Part shown: positions 8,481 through 18,129 of the stretch, piece after piece
Layout: each line of letters opens with the position of its first letter
How positions within the stretch are numbered: the first letter of the stretch is position 1
From: Clostridiales bacterium
GTDB lineage: Bacteria; Bacillota; Clostridia; Oscillospirales; Oscillospiraceae
Length of the DNA: 64,000 nucleotides
Direction: 5' to 3'
Assembly: GCA_004553545.1 (NCBI GenBank)
Contig: SFLD01000004.1
Location: 42,932 to 106,931 of the forward strand
Notes under the pieces: model-generated
The model's input: the letters and a program-made list of their open reading frames with translations, nothing else
Told to the model about the DNA's origin: nothing
Databases searched by the model: none
Translations under genes and position numbers: made by a program

Positions 8481-11400
8481 TCAGAAGAGCGTGATCTGGC
8501 TGGTGTCCGCCATGCCGGCGAAGGCGCCCAGCTTCTTCAGCTGCTCGATGTGGGTCTTGGAGAGCTTATTGCAGCAGAGGGAGAACTCCTCGATGGAGAT
8601 GAACTCCTTCCCCTGCCGCTTCTCCACGGTGTCGATGGCCGCGGTCTCGCCCAGGCCCCGGACCGAGGTGAAGGGCGGCAGCAGGCCGTTCTCCGTCACC
8701 TTGAAGCGGGTAGCGTCAGACTCGTAGATGCTGATGGTCTCAAACTGGAAGCCCCGGAGATAGAACTCGTAGCAGACCTCCAGCGTGGTCATGAGGTCCT
8801 GCTCTACGGCGGTGGCGTCCTTGTTGTTCTCGATCTCCTTGATCTTCCTCTTCACGGCCTCCTTTCCGGCGCAGCAGAACTCCGCGTCGAAGGCCTTGGC
8901 CCGGATGGAGAAGAAGGTGGCGTAGAAGGCCAGGGGCCGGTGGACCTTATACCAGGCGATGCGGAAGGCCATCATCACGTAGGCCACGGCGTGGGCCTTC
9001 GGGAAGAGGTAGCCGATCTTCGCCAGGGAGTCGATGTACCACTGGGGCACCTGGTGCTCCTCCATGGCTTCCACCCAGCCCTCCTGGAAGCCGCCCTTCT
9101 TCACCTTGCCCTTTCGCACGGCCTCCATGATCTTGAAGCTCATCTTGGGCTCGAGGCCCATGGAGATGAGGTAGAGCATGATGTCGTCGCGGCAGCCCAC
9201 GGTCTGCAGAACGCTTGCCGTGCCGCTGAGGATCAGGTCCTTGGCGTTGCCCAGCCACACGTCCGTCCCGTGGGAGAAGCCGGAGAGCCGCAGCAGAGTG
9301 TTGAAATCCTTGGGCTGGGTGTCCACCAGCATCTGGCGGGTAAAGCGGGTGTTGAACTCCGGGATGGCCACGGCCCCGGTGGGGCCCAGGATCTCGTCGT
9401 TCTCATAGCCCAGGACCTTGCTGGAGGTGAAGATGGACATGGTGTCCCTGTCGTCCAGCAGGATGTCGTGGGGGTCCACGCCGGTGAGGTCCTGGAGCAT
9501 CCGGACCATGGTGGGGTCATCGTGACCCAGCATGTCCAGCTTCAGAAGGTTATCCTCCATGCAGTGGTATTCAAAGTGGGTGGTGACGGTGTCGCTCTCG
9601 GCGTCGTCCGCCGGGTGCTGCACGGCGGTGAAGTCCTCCACGTCCAGATCGTCCGGCACAACGACCAGGCCGCCCGGGTGCTGGCCCGTGGTCCTTCGGA
9701 CGCCCACGCAGCCCGCCGTCAGGCGGTTCTCCTCCGCCCGTCCGGCACTCATGCCGTTCTCTTCCAGGTATTTCTTCACGAAGCCGTAGGCAGTCTTCTC
9801 CGCCAGGGTACCGATGGTCCCCGCCCGGAAGACCTGGGTCTCACCGAACATCTCGATGGCGTGGCGATGGGCCTTGCCCTGGTACTCGCCGGAGAAGTTC
9901 AGGTCGATATCCGGCACCTTGCCGCCGCCGTAGCCCAGGAAGGTCTCAAAGGGGATGTCAAAGCCGTCCTTCACATAGGGGACGCCGCAGTCCGGACAGA
10001 GCTTGTCCGGCAGGTCCGCGCCGCAGCCGTAGCTGCCGTCCATAATGAACTCGCTCCGGCGGCACTTGGGGCAGCGGTAGTGGGGCGGCAGGGAGTTGAC
10101 CTCCGTGATGCCGGACATGTAGGCCACGAGAGACGAGCCAACGGACCCTCGGGAGCCCACGAGATAGCCGTTCTCCAGGGACCGCTGCACCAGCTTCTGC
10201 GCCGACATGTAGACCACATCGTACTTTCCCAGGATGCTCTTGAGCTCCACGTTCAGCCGGTCCACGATGAGTTGAGGGAGCTCATCCCCATAGAGGGCGT
10301 GGGCCTTCTCCCAGACCATCCGGTCCAGGTCCTCCCGGGAGTTCTCCAGCCGGGGCGGGAAGAGCTTTCCGGCAGGCAGCAGCTCGATCTGCTCGCAGGC
10401 GTCCGCGATGGCGTTGGTGTTGGTGACCACCACCTCCCGGGCCTTCTCCTCCCCCAGGTAGGAGAACTCCTCCAGCATCTCGTCCGTGGTCTTGAAGTAG
10501 ATGGGCAGGGGTGCGTTGGCGTCCGGGAATTTCTTGGATGCCAGCAGGATGTGCCGGTAGACCTCGTCCTCCGGCTCCAGGAAGTGGACGTCGCCGGTGG
10601 CGCAGACGGGCTTGCCCAGCTCCTCCCCCAGGCGGACGATGGTACGGTTGAAGTCCCGCAGCTCCTCCTCGGAGCGGACATCGCCGTTTCGCAGCATGAA
10701 GAGGTTGTTGCAGATGGGCTGGATCTCCAGGAAGTCATAGAACTCCGCGATGCGCTTGAGCTCATCCCAGTCCTTGTGGTCCGTCACCGCCCGGAAGAGC
10801 TCCCCCGCCTCGCAGGCGGAACCCACGATGAGCCCCTCCCGGTGGGCCATGAGCTCGGTCTTGGGAATGGTGGGCACCCGCTTGAAGTACTTGAGGTTGG
10901 AGGCGGAAATCAGCTGGTAGAGGTTTTTGAGGCCCATCTTGTTCCGGGCCAGCAGGATGATGTGCTTGGGGAAGCGGTTGGACTTGCTGCCCTGGGGCCG
11001 GAGCTTCGCCATCTCGGCGTTGATCTCCTGCAGGCGGCGGATGCCTTTTTCATGGAGCATCTTCCAGAATGGGATCAGCATGTAGCCCACGGTGGCGGCA
11101 TCGTCCGACGCCCGGTGGTGGTTGAAATTGGGCAGATCCAGGTGGTCTGCCACGATATCCAGCTTGTACTTTCCCAGCCCCGGCAGCAGGTTCTGGGCCA
11201 GGATCAAGGAGTCGATATAGGTCGGGTGGAAGTCATAGCCCGCCTTGCGGCAGCCCTCCCGGATGAAGCCGATGTCGAACTCCGCGTTGTGGGCGGCCAG
11301 GGTCCGTCCGTCCACAAAGTCCAGAAAGGCCCGCAGGGCCTCCGCCGGCTGGGGGGCGCCCTTCAGCATCTCGTCCGTGATGCCGGTAAGGCCGATGATC

Positions 11401-12470
11401 TCCGGCGACAGCTTCCGTCCCGGGTCCACAAAGGTCTGGAAGCGCTCGCAGACCTCTCCGTTCCGCAGCACCACGGCGCCGATCTCCGTGATCTCCTCCT
11501 GGGTGACATTGAGGCCGGTGGTCTCGATGTCGAAGCAGACGATGTCCTCCTCCAGAGGGGCATCGCCCTTTCCGTGGACGGCGATGCGGTCGTCCAGATT
11601 GTTGATGAAGTAGCCCTCCATGCCGTAGAGGATCTTGATCTTCCCCTTGGCGGCCTTGGTGGCATCCGGGAAGGACTGCACCACGCCGTGGTCCGTGATG
11701 GCGATGGCAGGATGTCCCCAGCGGATGGCGGTCTTCACCGCGTCTCCCGTGTCAGTGAGGGCGTCCATGTTGCTCATCTTGGTGTGGAGGTGCAGCTCCA
11801 CCCGCTTCTCCGGCGCGGTGTCCTGCCGCTGGGGGTGGGCGGCGGTCATGATGTTCATGGGCATCATCTGGATGTCCTTGCCGTCCCAGGTGGGCTCCAT
11901 CCGCCCCTGCACCGTGAGATACATCCCCGGCTGGATCTTGCTGCCCACGCCCTGGGCCTCCTTGGTGGTGAGGTTCTTCTGCACCAGGACGGAGTAGTCC
12001 TCATCCGTCATCTCAAAGGCCAGCCGCCAGAGGCCGGGCTTCCGGGTCTCGTGACAGTCGGCGGAGAAGACCCGCCCCGTGATGACGGCGGGTCCCATCT
12101 TCAGGTTCAGGCTGCGGATGGGAACGGGCTTCCCCTTGATCTCCCGGCCGTAAAGGAGGTCTCCCTTCCCCCCGCCGGAGGCAGCGGGTTTCCCCTCCCC
12201 CGCCCGCTCAGCCGGCGGCGGAGGTGGCGGGGACACGCAGTCCGCCTGGAGCGTGACCTTGGTGAAGGCGTAGTCCCGGAGGATCATCTCCTCCAGGGTG
12301 CGGAGCTCCTCCGGCGCCAGGGGGCTCCGGGTCTCCAGCGTCATCTCCATGGAGTAGTCCTTCTGGTGGATGACGGCGGAGCGGATCAGGGTCCCCAGCA
12401 GCGCCGTCTTCAGCGCCGGCGGGGGCGTCAGGTCCGGGAACAGTTGAAAAAACGGGATCTTCTGCGGCAT
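8481..12470 (-). CDS. polC: DNA polymerase III subunit alpha, PolC type
   Basis: Replicative DNA polymerase of low-GC Gram-positives, 1329 aa. In order: an N-terminal and OB region (to about 215), the first half of the PHP domain (VELHLHTKMSNMDA near 230), an inserted DEDDh proofreading exonuclease (CFDIETTGLN near 310), the rest of PHP, a four-cysteine cluster (CPKC...CPDC, about 800-825), and the polymerase palm with PDIDLNFSGEYQG near 855. The ATG at 12470 has GGGAGAG upstream and is preferred to an in-frame GTG at 12488. Last large gene of the pyrH operon. Confidence 0.97.
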   Translation of the reverse strand: MPQKIPFFQLFPDLTPPPALKTALLGTLIRSAVIHQKDYSMEMTLETRSPLAPEELRTLEEMILRDYAFTKVTLQADCVSPPPPPPAERAGEGKPAASGGGKGDLLYGREIKGKPVPIRSLNLKMGPAVITGRVFSADCHETRKPGLWRLAFEMTDEDYSVLVQKNLTTKEAQGVGSKIQPGMYLTVQGRMEPTWDGKDIQMMPMNIMTAAHPQRQDTAPEKRVELHLHTKMSNMDALTDTGDAVKTAIRWGHPAIAITDHGVVQSFPDATKAAKGKIKILYGMEGYFINNLDDRIAVHGKGDAPLEEDIVCFDIETTGLNVTQEEITEIGAVVLRNGEVCERFQTFVDPGRKLSPEIIGLTGITDEMLKGAPQPAEALRAFLDFVDGRTLAAHNAEFDIGFIREGCRKAGYDFHPTYIDSLILAQNLLPGLGKYKLDIVADHLDLPNFNHHRASDDAATVGYMLIPFWKMLHEKGIRRLQEINAEMAKLRPQGSKSNRFPKHIILLARNKMGLKNLYQLISASNLKYFKRVPTIPKTELMAHREGLIVGSACEAGELFRAVTDHKDWDELKRIAEFYDFLEIQPICNNLFMLRNGDVRSEEELRDFNRTIVRLGEELGKPVCATGDVHFLEPEDEVYRHILLASKKFPDANAPLPIYFKTTDEMLEEFSYLGEEKAREVVVTNTNAIADACEQIELLPAGKLFPPRLENSREDLDRMVWEKAHALYGDELPQLIVDRLNVELKSILGKYDVVYMSAQKLVQRSLENGYLVGSRGSVGSSLVAYMSGITEVNSLPPHYRCPKCRRSEFIMDGSYGCGADLPDKLCPDCGVPYVKDGFDIPFETFLGYGGGKVPDIDLNFSGEYQGKAHRHAIEMFGETQVFRAGTIGTLAEKTAYGFVKKYLEENGMSAGRAEENRLTAGCVGVRRTTGQHPGGLVVVPDDLDVEDFTAVQHPADDAESDTVTTHFEYHCMEDNLLKLDMLGHDDPTMVRMLQDLTGVDPHDILLDDRDTMSIFTSSKVLGYENDEILGPTGAVAIPEFNTRFTRQMLVDTQPKDFNTLLRLSGFSHGTDVWLGNAKDLILSGTASVLQTVGCRDDIMLYLISMGLEPKMSFKIMEAVRKGKVKKGGFQEGWVEAMEEHQVPQWYIDSLAKIGYLFPKAHAVAYVMMAFRIAWYKVHRPLAFYATFFSIRAKAFDAEFCCAGKEAVKRKIKEIENNKDATAVEQDLMTTLEVCYEFYLRGFQFETISIYESDATRFKVTENGLLPPFTSVRGLGETAAIDTVEKRQGKEFISIEEFSLCCNKLSKTHIEQLKKLGAFAGMADTSQITLF

Positions 12471-12520
12471 TGCGATTCTCTCTCCCACTCTCTATGCCAA
12501 TCTCTTGGCCCTCTTACACC

Positions 12521-12552
12521 GGGCCGCGGCAGGTCTTTCCCCGCCGCGGCCC
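12521..12552. other. Hairpin between ispG and polC
   Basis: GGGCCGCGGC (12521-12530) pairs perfectly with GCCGCGGCCC (12543-12552) in the 89-bp gap. No T-run follows on the minus strand. It may be a processing or partial attenuation site that sets polC level relative to the isoprenoid genes. Confidence 0.45.
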
Positions 12553-12559
12553 GCGGAAT

Positions 12560-13597
12560 TTACAGCTTTTCGATCTCAGCCATCAGGGCATCCAGCAGCT
12601 GGTCCTGGGGCACCTTCCGGAGGATCTCTCGCTTCCGGTAGAGGAGCCCCTCGCCGTTGCCCCCGGCGATGCCGATGTCCGCGGCGCCGGCCTCCCCGGG
12701 TCCGTTGACGGCGCAGCCCATGACGGCCACGGTGATGTCCTTGGGGCAGTCCGCAAGGCGCCGCTCCACCTCCTCCGCCAGGGGGATGAGGTCGATGCGG
12801 GTGCGGCCGCAGGTGGGGCAGGCGATGAGGTTCACACCGCCCTTCCGGAGCCCGGCAGCCTTCAGGATCTTCCGGGCTGCCCAGACCTCCTCCACCGGGT
12901 CCGCCGTCAGCGTCACCCGGATGGTGTCGCCGATGCCGAGGCACAGAAGCCCCCCGATGCCCATGGCGGACTTCACCATGCCCATAGCGGGGGTCCCGGC
13001 CTCGGTGACCCCCAGGTGCAGGGGATAGTCCGTCCGCTCGGAGAGGAGCCGGTAGGCCGCCATGGTCAGCGGCACATCCGAGCACTTCACGGAGATGCAG
13101 ATCTCGTCAAAGTCAAAGCGGTTCAGAATGGCCACGTGGCCCATGGCGCTCTCCACCAGCGCTTCGGCGGTAACGCCGCCGTACTTGGCCCGGAGCTCCT
13201 TCTCAAGAGACCCGCCGTTGACGCCGATGCGGATGGGGATGCCCCTTTGACGACAGGCGTCCGCCACGGCCTTCACCCGCTCCTCCGAGCCGATGTTGCC
13301 GGGGTTGATGCGGATGGCGTCCACGCCCCGCTCCGCCGCCATCAGGGCCAGGCGGTGGCTGAAATGGATGTCCGCCACCAGGGGGATGTGGATCTGTTCC
13401 TTGATCTGATCCAGGGCGCGGGCCGCCGCCTCATCGGGCACGGCCACCCGGATGATCTCGCAGCCCGCCTCCTCCAGCCGGAGGATCTGGGCGACCGTGG
13501 CCGCCACATCATCGGTCTTCGTATTGCACATGGACTGGATGCTCACCGGGGCGCCGCCGCCCACGGGCACCGGGCCCACGTTGATTCGCTTCGTCAT
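12560..13597 (-). CDS. ispG: 4-hydroxy-3-methylbut-2-enyl-diphosphate synthase (flavodoxin)
   Basis: Converts MEcPP to HMBPP, the penultimate step of the MEP isoprenoid pathway; 345 aa. The N-terminal TIM-barrel half begins near GGGAPVSIQSMCNT. The C-terminal iron-sulfur part has CPTCGRTRIDLIPLAEEVE and a later CAVNGPGEA, supplying the three cluster cysteines. It lies 13 bp after rseP, in the operon that also holds dxr and uppS, so isoprenoid supply and use are clustered. Confidence 0.96.
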   Translation of the reverse strand: MTKRINVGPVPVGGGAPVSIQSMCNTKTDDVAATVAQILRLEEAGCEIIRVAVPDEAAARALDQIKEQIHIPLVADIHFSHRLALMAAERGVDAIRINPGNIGSEERVKAVADACRQRGIPIRIGVNGGSLEKELRAKYGGVTAEALVESAMGHVAILNRFDFDEICISVKCSDVPLTMAAYRLLSERTDYPLHLGVTEAGTPAMGMVKSAMGIGGLLCLGIGDTIRVTLTADPVEEVWAARKILKAAGLRKGGVNLIACPTCGRTRIDLIPLAEEVERRLADCPKDITVAVMGCAVNGPGEAGAADIGIAGGNGEGLLYRKREILRKVPQDQLLDALMAEIEKL

Positions 13598-13609
13598 GGC
13601 ATTCGCCTC

Positions 13610-14716
13610 TTATCGGATGAGTTTGAAGATATCGTGGGCCGTCACAAAAAGCATGAAGCCCATCAGCGCCACCAGAAATACCGAACTGATGGCGTTCTCA
13701 TACTTTGCGGGGATGCGGCGGCGGAAGAGCTTCGCCGCCAGGGTATCCAGGATCAGGAAGAGGATATGTCCCCCGTCCAGCGCCGGGATGGGCAGAAGGT
13801 TCATCACCGCGAGGTTCACCGCGATGAGAGCCGCGAAGCTGGCGATGCTCCGGATGGCAGCCAGCGTCCCGTTCTGGTCGTTGGCCTCCGCCTGCTGCTG
13901 GGACTCCATCCCCACATCCGTGATGGTGGAGACGATGGCCACCGGCCCGCCCACATCGTCCATGGAGGCACCGCCCGTCACCAGCTGCCGCAGGCTGAAC
14001 CAGACGATCTGCACGTAGTCCGCCGTCTGATACCAGACGTAGCGGAGCCAGGTGCCGATCCCGTCGGACTCCACCATCCCAACGGTGAGATAGAGGCCGA
14101 AGCCCTGATAGGGCTGGCCCTTCTGGTCGCTGCAGGTCCGCTTCTGGAGCTCCACCCGGATGTGCTCCCCGTCCCGGACCAGCTCCACCTCCGCCGTGTC
14201 CCCGGCGTAGGCAAGATACATCTGGGCGTCGCCGGTGACATAGGTCCGGTAGCCGTTGACCTTGTAAAACCGGTCCCCGGCCTGGATGCTGTCTCCCGCC
14301 ACCGCCGCCAGCTCCGGCGCGGTGCCGCTGACCTGGTCCACATAGAACCCGGCGGCCCCGGCAAAGAGGATGGCGATGATGAGAAGGCCGGTGAGGAAGT
14401 TCATTCCCGCCCCGGCGGCGAAGATCAGAAGCCGCTTCCAGAAGCCCTGCTTCCCCAGGGCCCGGGGGCTGTCGGACTCCTCACCCTCCCCCTCCATGGC
14501 GCAGAAGCCGCCGATGGGGAGCAGACGCCAGGAGTACTGGGTCTCCCCCTTCTGGCGCTTCCAGAGGCAGAGGCCCATGCCGATGGAGAACTCGTTGACC
14601 TGGACGCCGCAAAGCTTCGCCGCCAGGAAATGGCCCAGCTCATGGACGGCAATGAGGATGCCGAAGACCAGGATGGCCGCCAGGATATAGGGAACTTTCG
14701 CCAAGAACACGCTCAT
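13610..14716 (-). CDS. rseP: RIP metalloprotease RseP/RasP (site-2 protease)
   Basis: Membrane zinc protease, 368 aa, that cuts transmembrane substrates such as anti-sigma factors and signal-peptide remnants. HELGH at residues 25-29 in the first membrane helix is the zinc site. A PDZ domain lies at roughly 105-185. The second active-site motif LPIPALDGGHILF sits near 305-317. The ATG abuts the dxr stop (TGAATG), so the two are translationally coupled. Confidence 0.95.
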   Translation of the reverse strand: MSVFLAKVPYILAAILVFGILIAVHELGHFLAAKLCGVQVNEFSIGMGLCLWKRQKGETQYSWRLLPIGGFCAMEGEGEESDSPRALGKQGFWKRLLIFAAGAGMNFLTGLLIIAILFAGAAGFYVDQVSGTAPELAAVAGDSIQAGDRFYKVNGYRTYVTGDAQMYLAYAGDTAEVELVRDGEHIRVELQKRTCSDQKGQPYQGFGLYLTVGMVESDGIGTWLRYVWYQTADYVQIVWFSLRQLVTGGASMDDVGGPVAIVSTITDVGMESQQQAEANDQNGTLAAIRSIASFAALIAVNLAVMNLLPIPALDGGHILFLILDTLAAKLFRRRIPAKYENAISSVFLVALMGFMLFVTAHDIFKLIR

Positions 14717-15877
14717 TCACTGAACTCCTTTGAGAATTTCCGCCTCCACGGCCCGCCGGGCCGCGGCGTCCGCCGCCAGGATGTCCGCAAGCTGCGGATC
14801 GTCCTGCACCGGCACCTGCGCCAGGGCCGCCGCCACCAGCCTGGGGATATCTAAGAAGCCGATCTCCCGGCGGAGGAAGTGCCCCACTGCCGCCTCGTTG
14901 GCGCCGTTGAGGATGGCGCAGGCGGTGCCGCCCCACCGGGCCGCGCCCTCGGCCAGGGCCAGGCAGGGGAAGCTCTCCCGGTCCGGCGCGGCGAAGGTCA
15001 GGGGCGGGCAGGAGAGAAGATCCAGCGGCGGGAGGCTGCTCTCCGCCCGCTGGGGCCAGGTCAGGGCATAGCGGATGGGCAGGCGCATATCCGGCGTCCC
15101 CAGCTGTGCCAGCACCGCCCCGTCCCGGAACTCCACGAGAGAGTGGACGATGCTCTGCCGGTGGATCAGGACCTCCACCTGGGAGAGGGGCAGGCGGTAG
15201 AGCCGCATGGCCTCGATGACCTCCAGCCCCTTGTTCATCAGCGTGGCGCAGTCCACGGTGATCTTTTCGCCCATCTTCCAGTTCGGGTGCTGTAAGGCGT
15301 CATCCCTTGTCACAGGCTGCAATTCCACCGCTTTCCGTCCATAGAAGGGTCCGCCGGAGCAGGTGAGAAGGATCCTCTTGACCTCTTCCCTCCCCCGGCA
15401 GCCCTGCAGGCACTGGAAGATGGCGGAGTGCTCGCTGTCCACCGGCACGATCTCCGCGCCGTAGCGGTCCGCAGCGGCCATCACCAGCTCCCCGGCGCAG
15501 ACCAGGGTCTCCTTGTTGGCAAGGGCGATGCGCTTGCCCTCCCGGATGGCGGCGAGGGTCGGCTTCAGCCCCACCATGCCCACAACGGCGGTGAGCACGG
15601 TGTCGGCCTGGGGCAGCGTGGCCGCCGCCAGCAGTCCCTCCTCCCCAGAGAGGACCTTCGTCTCCGTGTCCGCCAGCCGGACCCGGAGCTCCGCCGCGGC
15701 GGTCTCGTCGGTCAGGACGGCCAGGGCGGGATGGAACTCCCGCACCTGCGCCTCCATCCGCTCCACGCTGGCGTTGGCCGTCAGGGCTGCCACACTCAGT
15801 CCCAGCTCCCGGACCACGTCCAGGGTCTGGCGGCCGATGGAGCCGGTGGAACCCAGTATCGCAATGGTATTCGTCAT
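14717..15877 (-). CDS. dxr: 1-deoxy-D-xylulose-5-phosphate reductoisomerase
   Basis: First committed step of the MEP pathway: DXP to MEP with NADPH; 386 aa. The N-terminal nucleotide loop ILGSTGSIGRQTLDV is at residues 7-21. The metal and substrate region contains VPVDSEHSAIFQCLQG and the flexible-loop area after it. It sits between cdsA (22 bp) and rseP (abutting). Confidence 0.97.
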   Translation of the reverse strand: MTNTIAILGSTGSIGRQTLDVVRELGLSVAALTANASVERMEAQVREFHPALAVLTDETAAAELRVRLADTETKVLSGEEGLLAAATLPQADTVLTAVVGMVGLKPTLAAIREGKRIALANKETLVCAGELVMAAADRYGAEIVPVDSEHSAIFQCLQGCRGREEVKRILLTCSGGPFYGRKAVELQPVTRDDALQHPNWKMGEKITVDCATLMNKGLEVIEAMRLYRLPLSQVEVLIHRQSIVHSLVEFRDGAVLAQLGTPDMRLPIRYALTWPQRAESSLPPLDLLSCPPLTFAAPDRESFPCLALAEGAARWGGTACAILNGANEAAVGHFLRREIGFLDIPRLVAAALAQVPVQDDPQLADILAADAAARRAVEAEILKGVQ

Positions 15878-15899
15878 AGTCTCGTCCCGATTCCTGAAA

Positions 15900-16766
15900 T
15901 CATCCCAGCAGCGCCGCCAGAAGGTACGCGAAGGGCGCCACGAAGGTCACACTGTCAAAGCGGTCCAGCACCCCGCCGTGGCCCGGCAGGAGCTTGCCGT
16001 AATCCTTCACCCCGAACTCCCGCTTGATAACGGAGAAGCTCAGGTCGCCGATCTGGTCGATGACGCTGCCGAGGAGCCCCAAGGCCAGGATCTGTCCCCA
16101 GGAGAGGAAGCTCTCCCCCAACGCCCAGGTACCGATGGCGTGGAGCAGGAGCATCCCGATGACGCCGCCCAGCAGGCCGCCGACGCCGCCCTCAATGGTC
16201 TTCTTCGGGCTCACGTGAGGGGCCAGCTTGTGCTTCCCACAGGCCATGCCCGCGAAAAGGGCGAAGGTATCGCTGCCGAAGGAGATGGCGAGCGGCAGCC
16301 ACACCATCACCGTCCCGTGGTCCCCCATCCGGAGCCGCAGCAGGCAGGAGAGCATCAGCGGGAAGACGAGCCCCCCGAAGATGCCCGCCGTCAGGTGGGC
16401 GAAGGGCACCGCCCCCTCCTTCCCGTAGCGGAGGATGGCGTGGAGGAAAAGCCCCAGCACAAGGGCCAGTCCCAGAATGGGAAGGCCCCAGGGAAAACCC
16501 GCCGCCTGGATCTCTCCCTCCAGGGAGAGGGGCATGACGCTGTAAAAGGATTCCCCAAAGACCGCCAGCGGTACCAGTGCCGCGCTCCCCTCCGTCAGAA
16601 CACAGAGCGTCCTATTCCCCGCCGCGCCCACGGCGTGCAGGAGCTCGTGGGCCCCCACGGCGCAGAGGGCCATCATCAGCAGCATAGTGGCCCAGGCCGG
16701 GGCGAAGCTCAGCACCAGCACCAGCAGGGGGATGCCGATGACCCCCACCATCACTCGTTTGAACAT
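15900..16766 (-). CDS. cdsA: Phosphatidate cytidylyltransferase
   Basis: Makes CDP-diacylglycerol from phosphatidate and CTP for phospholipid synthesis; 288 aa integral membrane protein with about eight helices. The C-terminal family signature runs from SPKKTIEGGVGG to GKLLPGHGGVLDRFDS near residues 175-270. It lies between uppS and dxr as in many Firmicutes. Confidence 0.95.
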   Translation of the reverse strand: MFKRVMVGVIGIPLLVLVLSFAPAWATMLLMMALCAVGAHELLHAVGAAGNRTLCVLTEGSAALVPLAVFGESFYSVMPLSLEGEIQAAGFPWGLPILGLALVLGLFLHAILRYGKEGAVPFAHLTAGIFGGLVFPLMLSCLLRLRMGDHGTVMVWLPLAISFGSDTFALFAGMACGKHKLAPHVSPKKTIEGGVGGLLGGVIGMLLLHAIGTWALGESFLSWGQILALGLLGSVIDQIGDLSFSVIKREFGVKDYGKLLPGHGGVLDRFDSVTFVAPFAYLLAALLG

Positions 16767-16810
16767 TGCGTTTCACCCTTTCCGGCGTCCCGGGGGACGC
16801 CGTCTCTTTC

Positions 16811-17566
16811 TCACTTTTTCACTCCGCCGAAGCGTCGGTCCCGGTGCTGATAGGCGTCGATGGCCCGCAGCAGCTCCGCCTCGTCGAAGTCCGGCCAGAG
16901 GGTCTTCGTGACGTAGAACTCCGAATAGGCGCACTGCCAGAGGAGGAAGTTGGAGATCCGCTCCTCCCCGCCGGGGCGGATGATGAGCTCCGGATCCGGG
17001 ATGCTGGCGGAGTCCAGATAGCTCGAGAACAGCCCCTCCGTCAGCTCCTCCGGCTTCCGCTTCCCCTCCGCGCAGTCGGCGGCGAAGCGCCGGGCCGCCC
17101 GCAGGATCTCGTCCCGCCCGCCGTAGTTCAGGCAGACGTTTGCCTGGAAGCAATCCTTAGGCAGATGCTCCGTGATCTCGTCGGTCTCATAGGCCAGGGC
17201 CCGGAGCTCCGGGGCGATGGGCGTCATGTCCCCGAAGAAGTGGAGCCGGATGTGGTCCCGCTCCATGCTGTCCACTGCCTCCAGCAGGTACTTCTTGAGA
17301 AGCGCCATGATGGTGGAGACCTCCGTCTCCGAGCGCTTCCAGTTCTCCGTGGAGAAGGCGTAGACCGTGAGGTAGCGGATGCCGATGTCCTTGCAGTACG
17401 TCGCGATGCGGCGGAAGGTCTCGGCTCCCACCTTGTGTCCCGCGGTGCGGGGCAGGCCCCGCTGGGTGGCCCAGCGGCCGTTGCCATCCATGATAATGGC
17501 AATGTGACGGGGCAGGTGGGCCATATCCACCTGCCCCGCCTCGTTCATGGGAATGTTCTCTGCCAT
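16811..17566 (-). CDS. uppS: Isoprenyl transferase (undecaprenyl diphosphate synthase)
   Basis: Cis-prenyltransferase that makes the C55 carrier lipid for cell-wall synthesis; 251 aa. IAIIMDGNGRWA (about 20-31) holds the catalytic Asp. The C-terminal motif ELIIRPGGEERISNFLLWQ is present; the usual T-S-G-E-x-R-x-S appears here as PGGEERIS. The start overlaps the frr stop by one base (TGATG). Confidence 0.95.
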   Translation of the reverse strand: MAENIPMNEAGQVDMAHLPRHIAIIMDGNGRWATQRGLPRTAGHKVGAETFRRIATYCKDIGIRYLTVYAFSTENWKRSETEVSTIMALLKKYLLEAVDSMERDHIRLHFFGDMTPIAPELRALAYETDEITEHLPKDCFQANVCLNYGGRDEILRAARRFAADCAEGKRKPEELTEGLFSSYLDSASIPDPELIIRPGGEERISNFLLWQCAYSEFYVTKTLWPDFDEAELLRAIDAYQHRDRRFGGVKK

Positions 17567-18123
17567 CAGACCGCCATCAGTTCCTTTTCCTTCTTGGCAA
17601 GGAGCTCGTCGATCTTCTTGCAGCTGTCGTCGGTCATCTTCTGAAGGTCCTTCTCCGCGGCCTTCAGCTCGTCCTCGGTGATCTCGGACTTCTTCTCCAT
17701 CTTCTTGAAGTAGTCCATGGCGTCCCGGCGGATGTTGCGGATGGCCACCTTGCCGTTCTCGCCGTACTTGTGGATCTGCTTGACCAGCTCCTTGCGGCGC
17801 TCCTCCGTCAGCTGGGGGAAGGCCAGGCGCAGGGAACGGCCGTCGTCCTGGGGGTTGATGCCGAGGTCAGAGGTCTCGATGGCCTTCTTGATGAGCTTCA
17901 CGGCGCTGGTGTCCCAGGGCTGGATCACGAGAGACCGGGGGTCGGGAGAGGTGATGGAGGCGATCTGCTGGATGGGGGTGGGGCTGCCGTAGTAGTCCAC
18001 CATGATGCGGTCCAGCACGGAGGCGTTGGCCCGGCCCGCCCGGACGGACGCGAAGTCCGCGGAGACGGAGTCGATGCTCTTGCTCATCTTTTCCTCATAA
18101 ACCTTGTATTCGTCCTTCAGCAT
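17566..18123 (-). CDS. frr: Ribosome recycling factor
   Basis: Releases ribosomes from mRNA after termination together with EF-G; 185 aa, the standard length. The sequence covers the three-helix domain (RAGRANASVLDRIMVDYYG...) and the small domain. It follows pyrH by 6 bp and overlaps uppS by one base, as in the classical pyrH-frr-uppS cluster. Confidence 0.97.
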   Translation of the reverse strand: MLKDEYKVYEEKMSKSIDSVSADFASVRAGRANASVLDRIMVDYYGSPTPIQQIASITSPDPRSLVIQPWDTSAVKLIKKAIETSDLGINPQDDGRSLRLAFPQLTEERRKELVKQIHKYGENGKVAIRNIRRDAMDYFKKMEKKSEITEDELKAAEKDLQKMTDDSCKKIDELLAKKEKELMAV

Positions 18124-18129
18124 AACAGT

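Noticed and set aside
8325..12641. A 1438-codon open frame on the plus strand across polC
   Set aside because: It is antisense to an unmistakable polC. Long antisense frames are expected at this GC content, and its translation shows no known domain.
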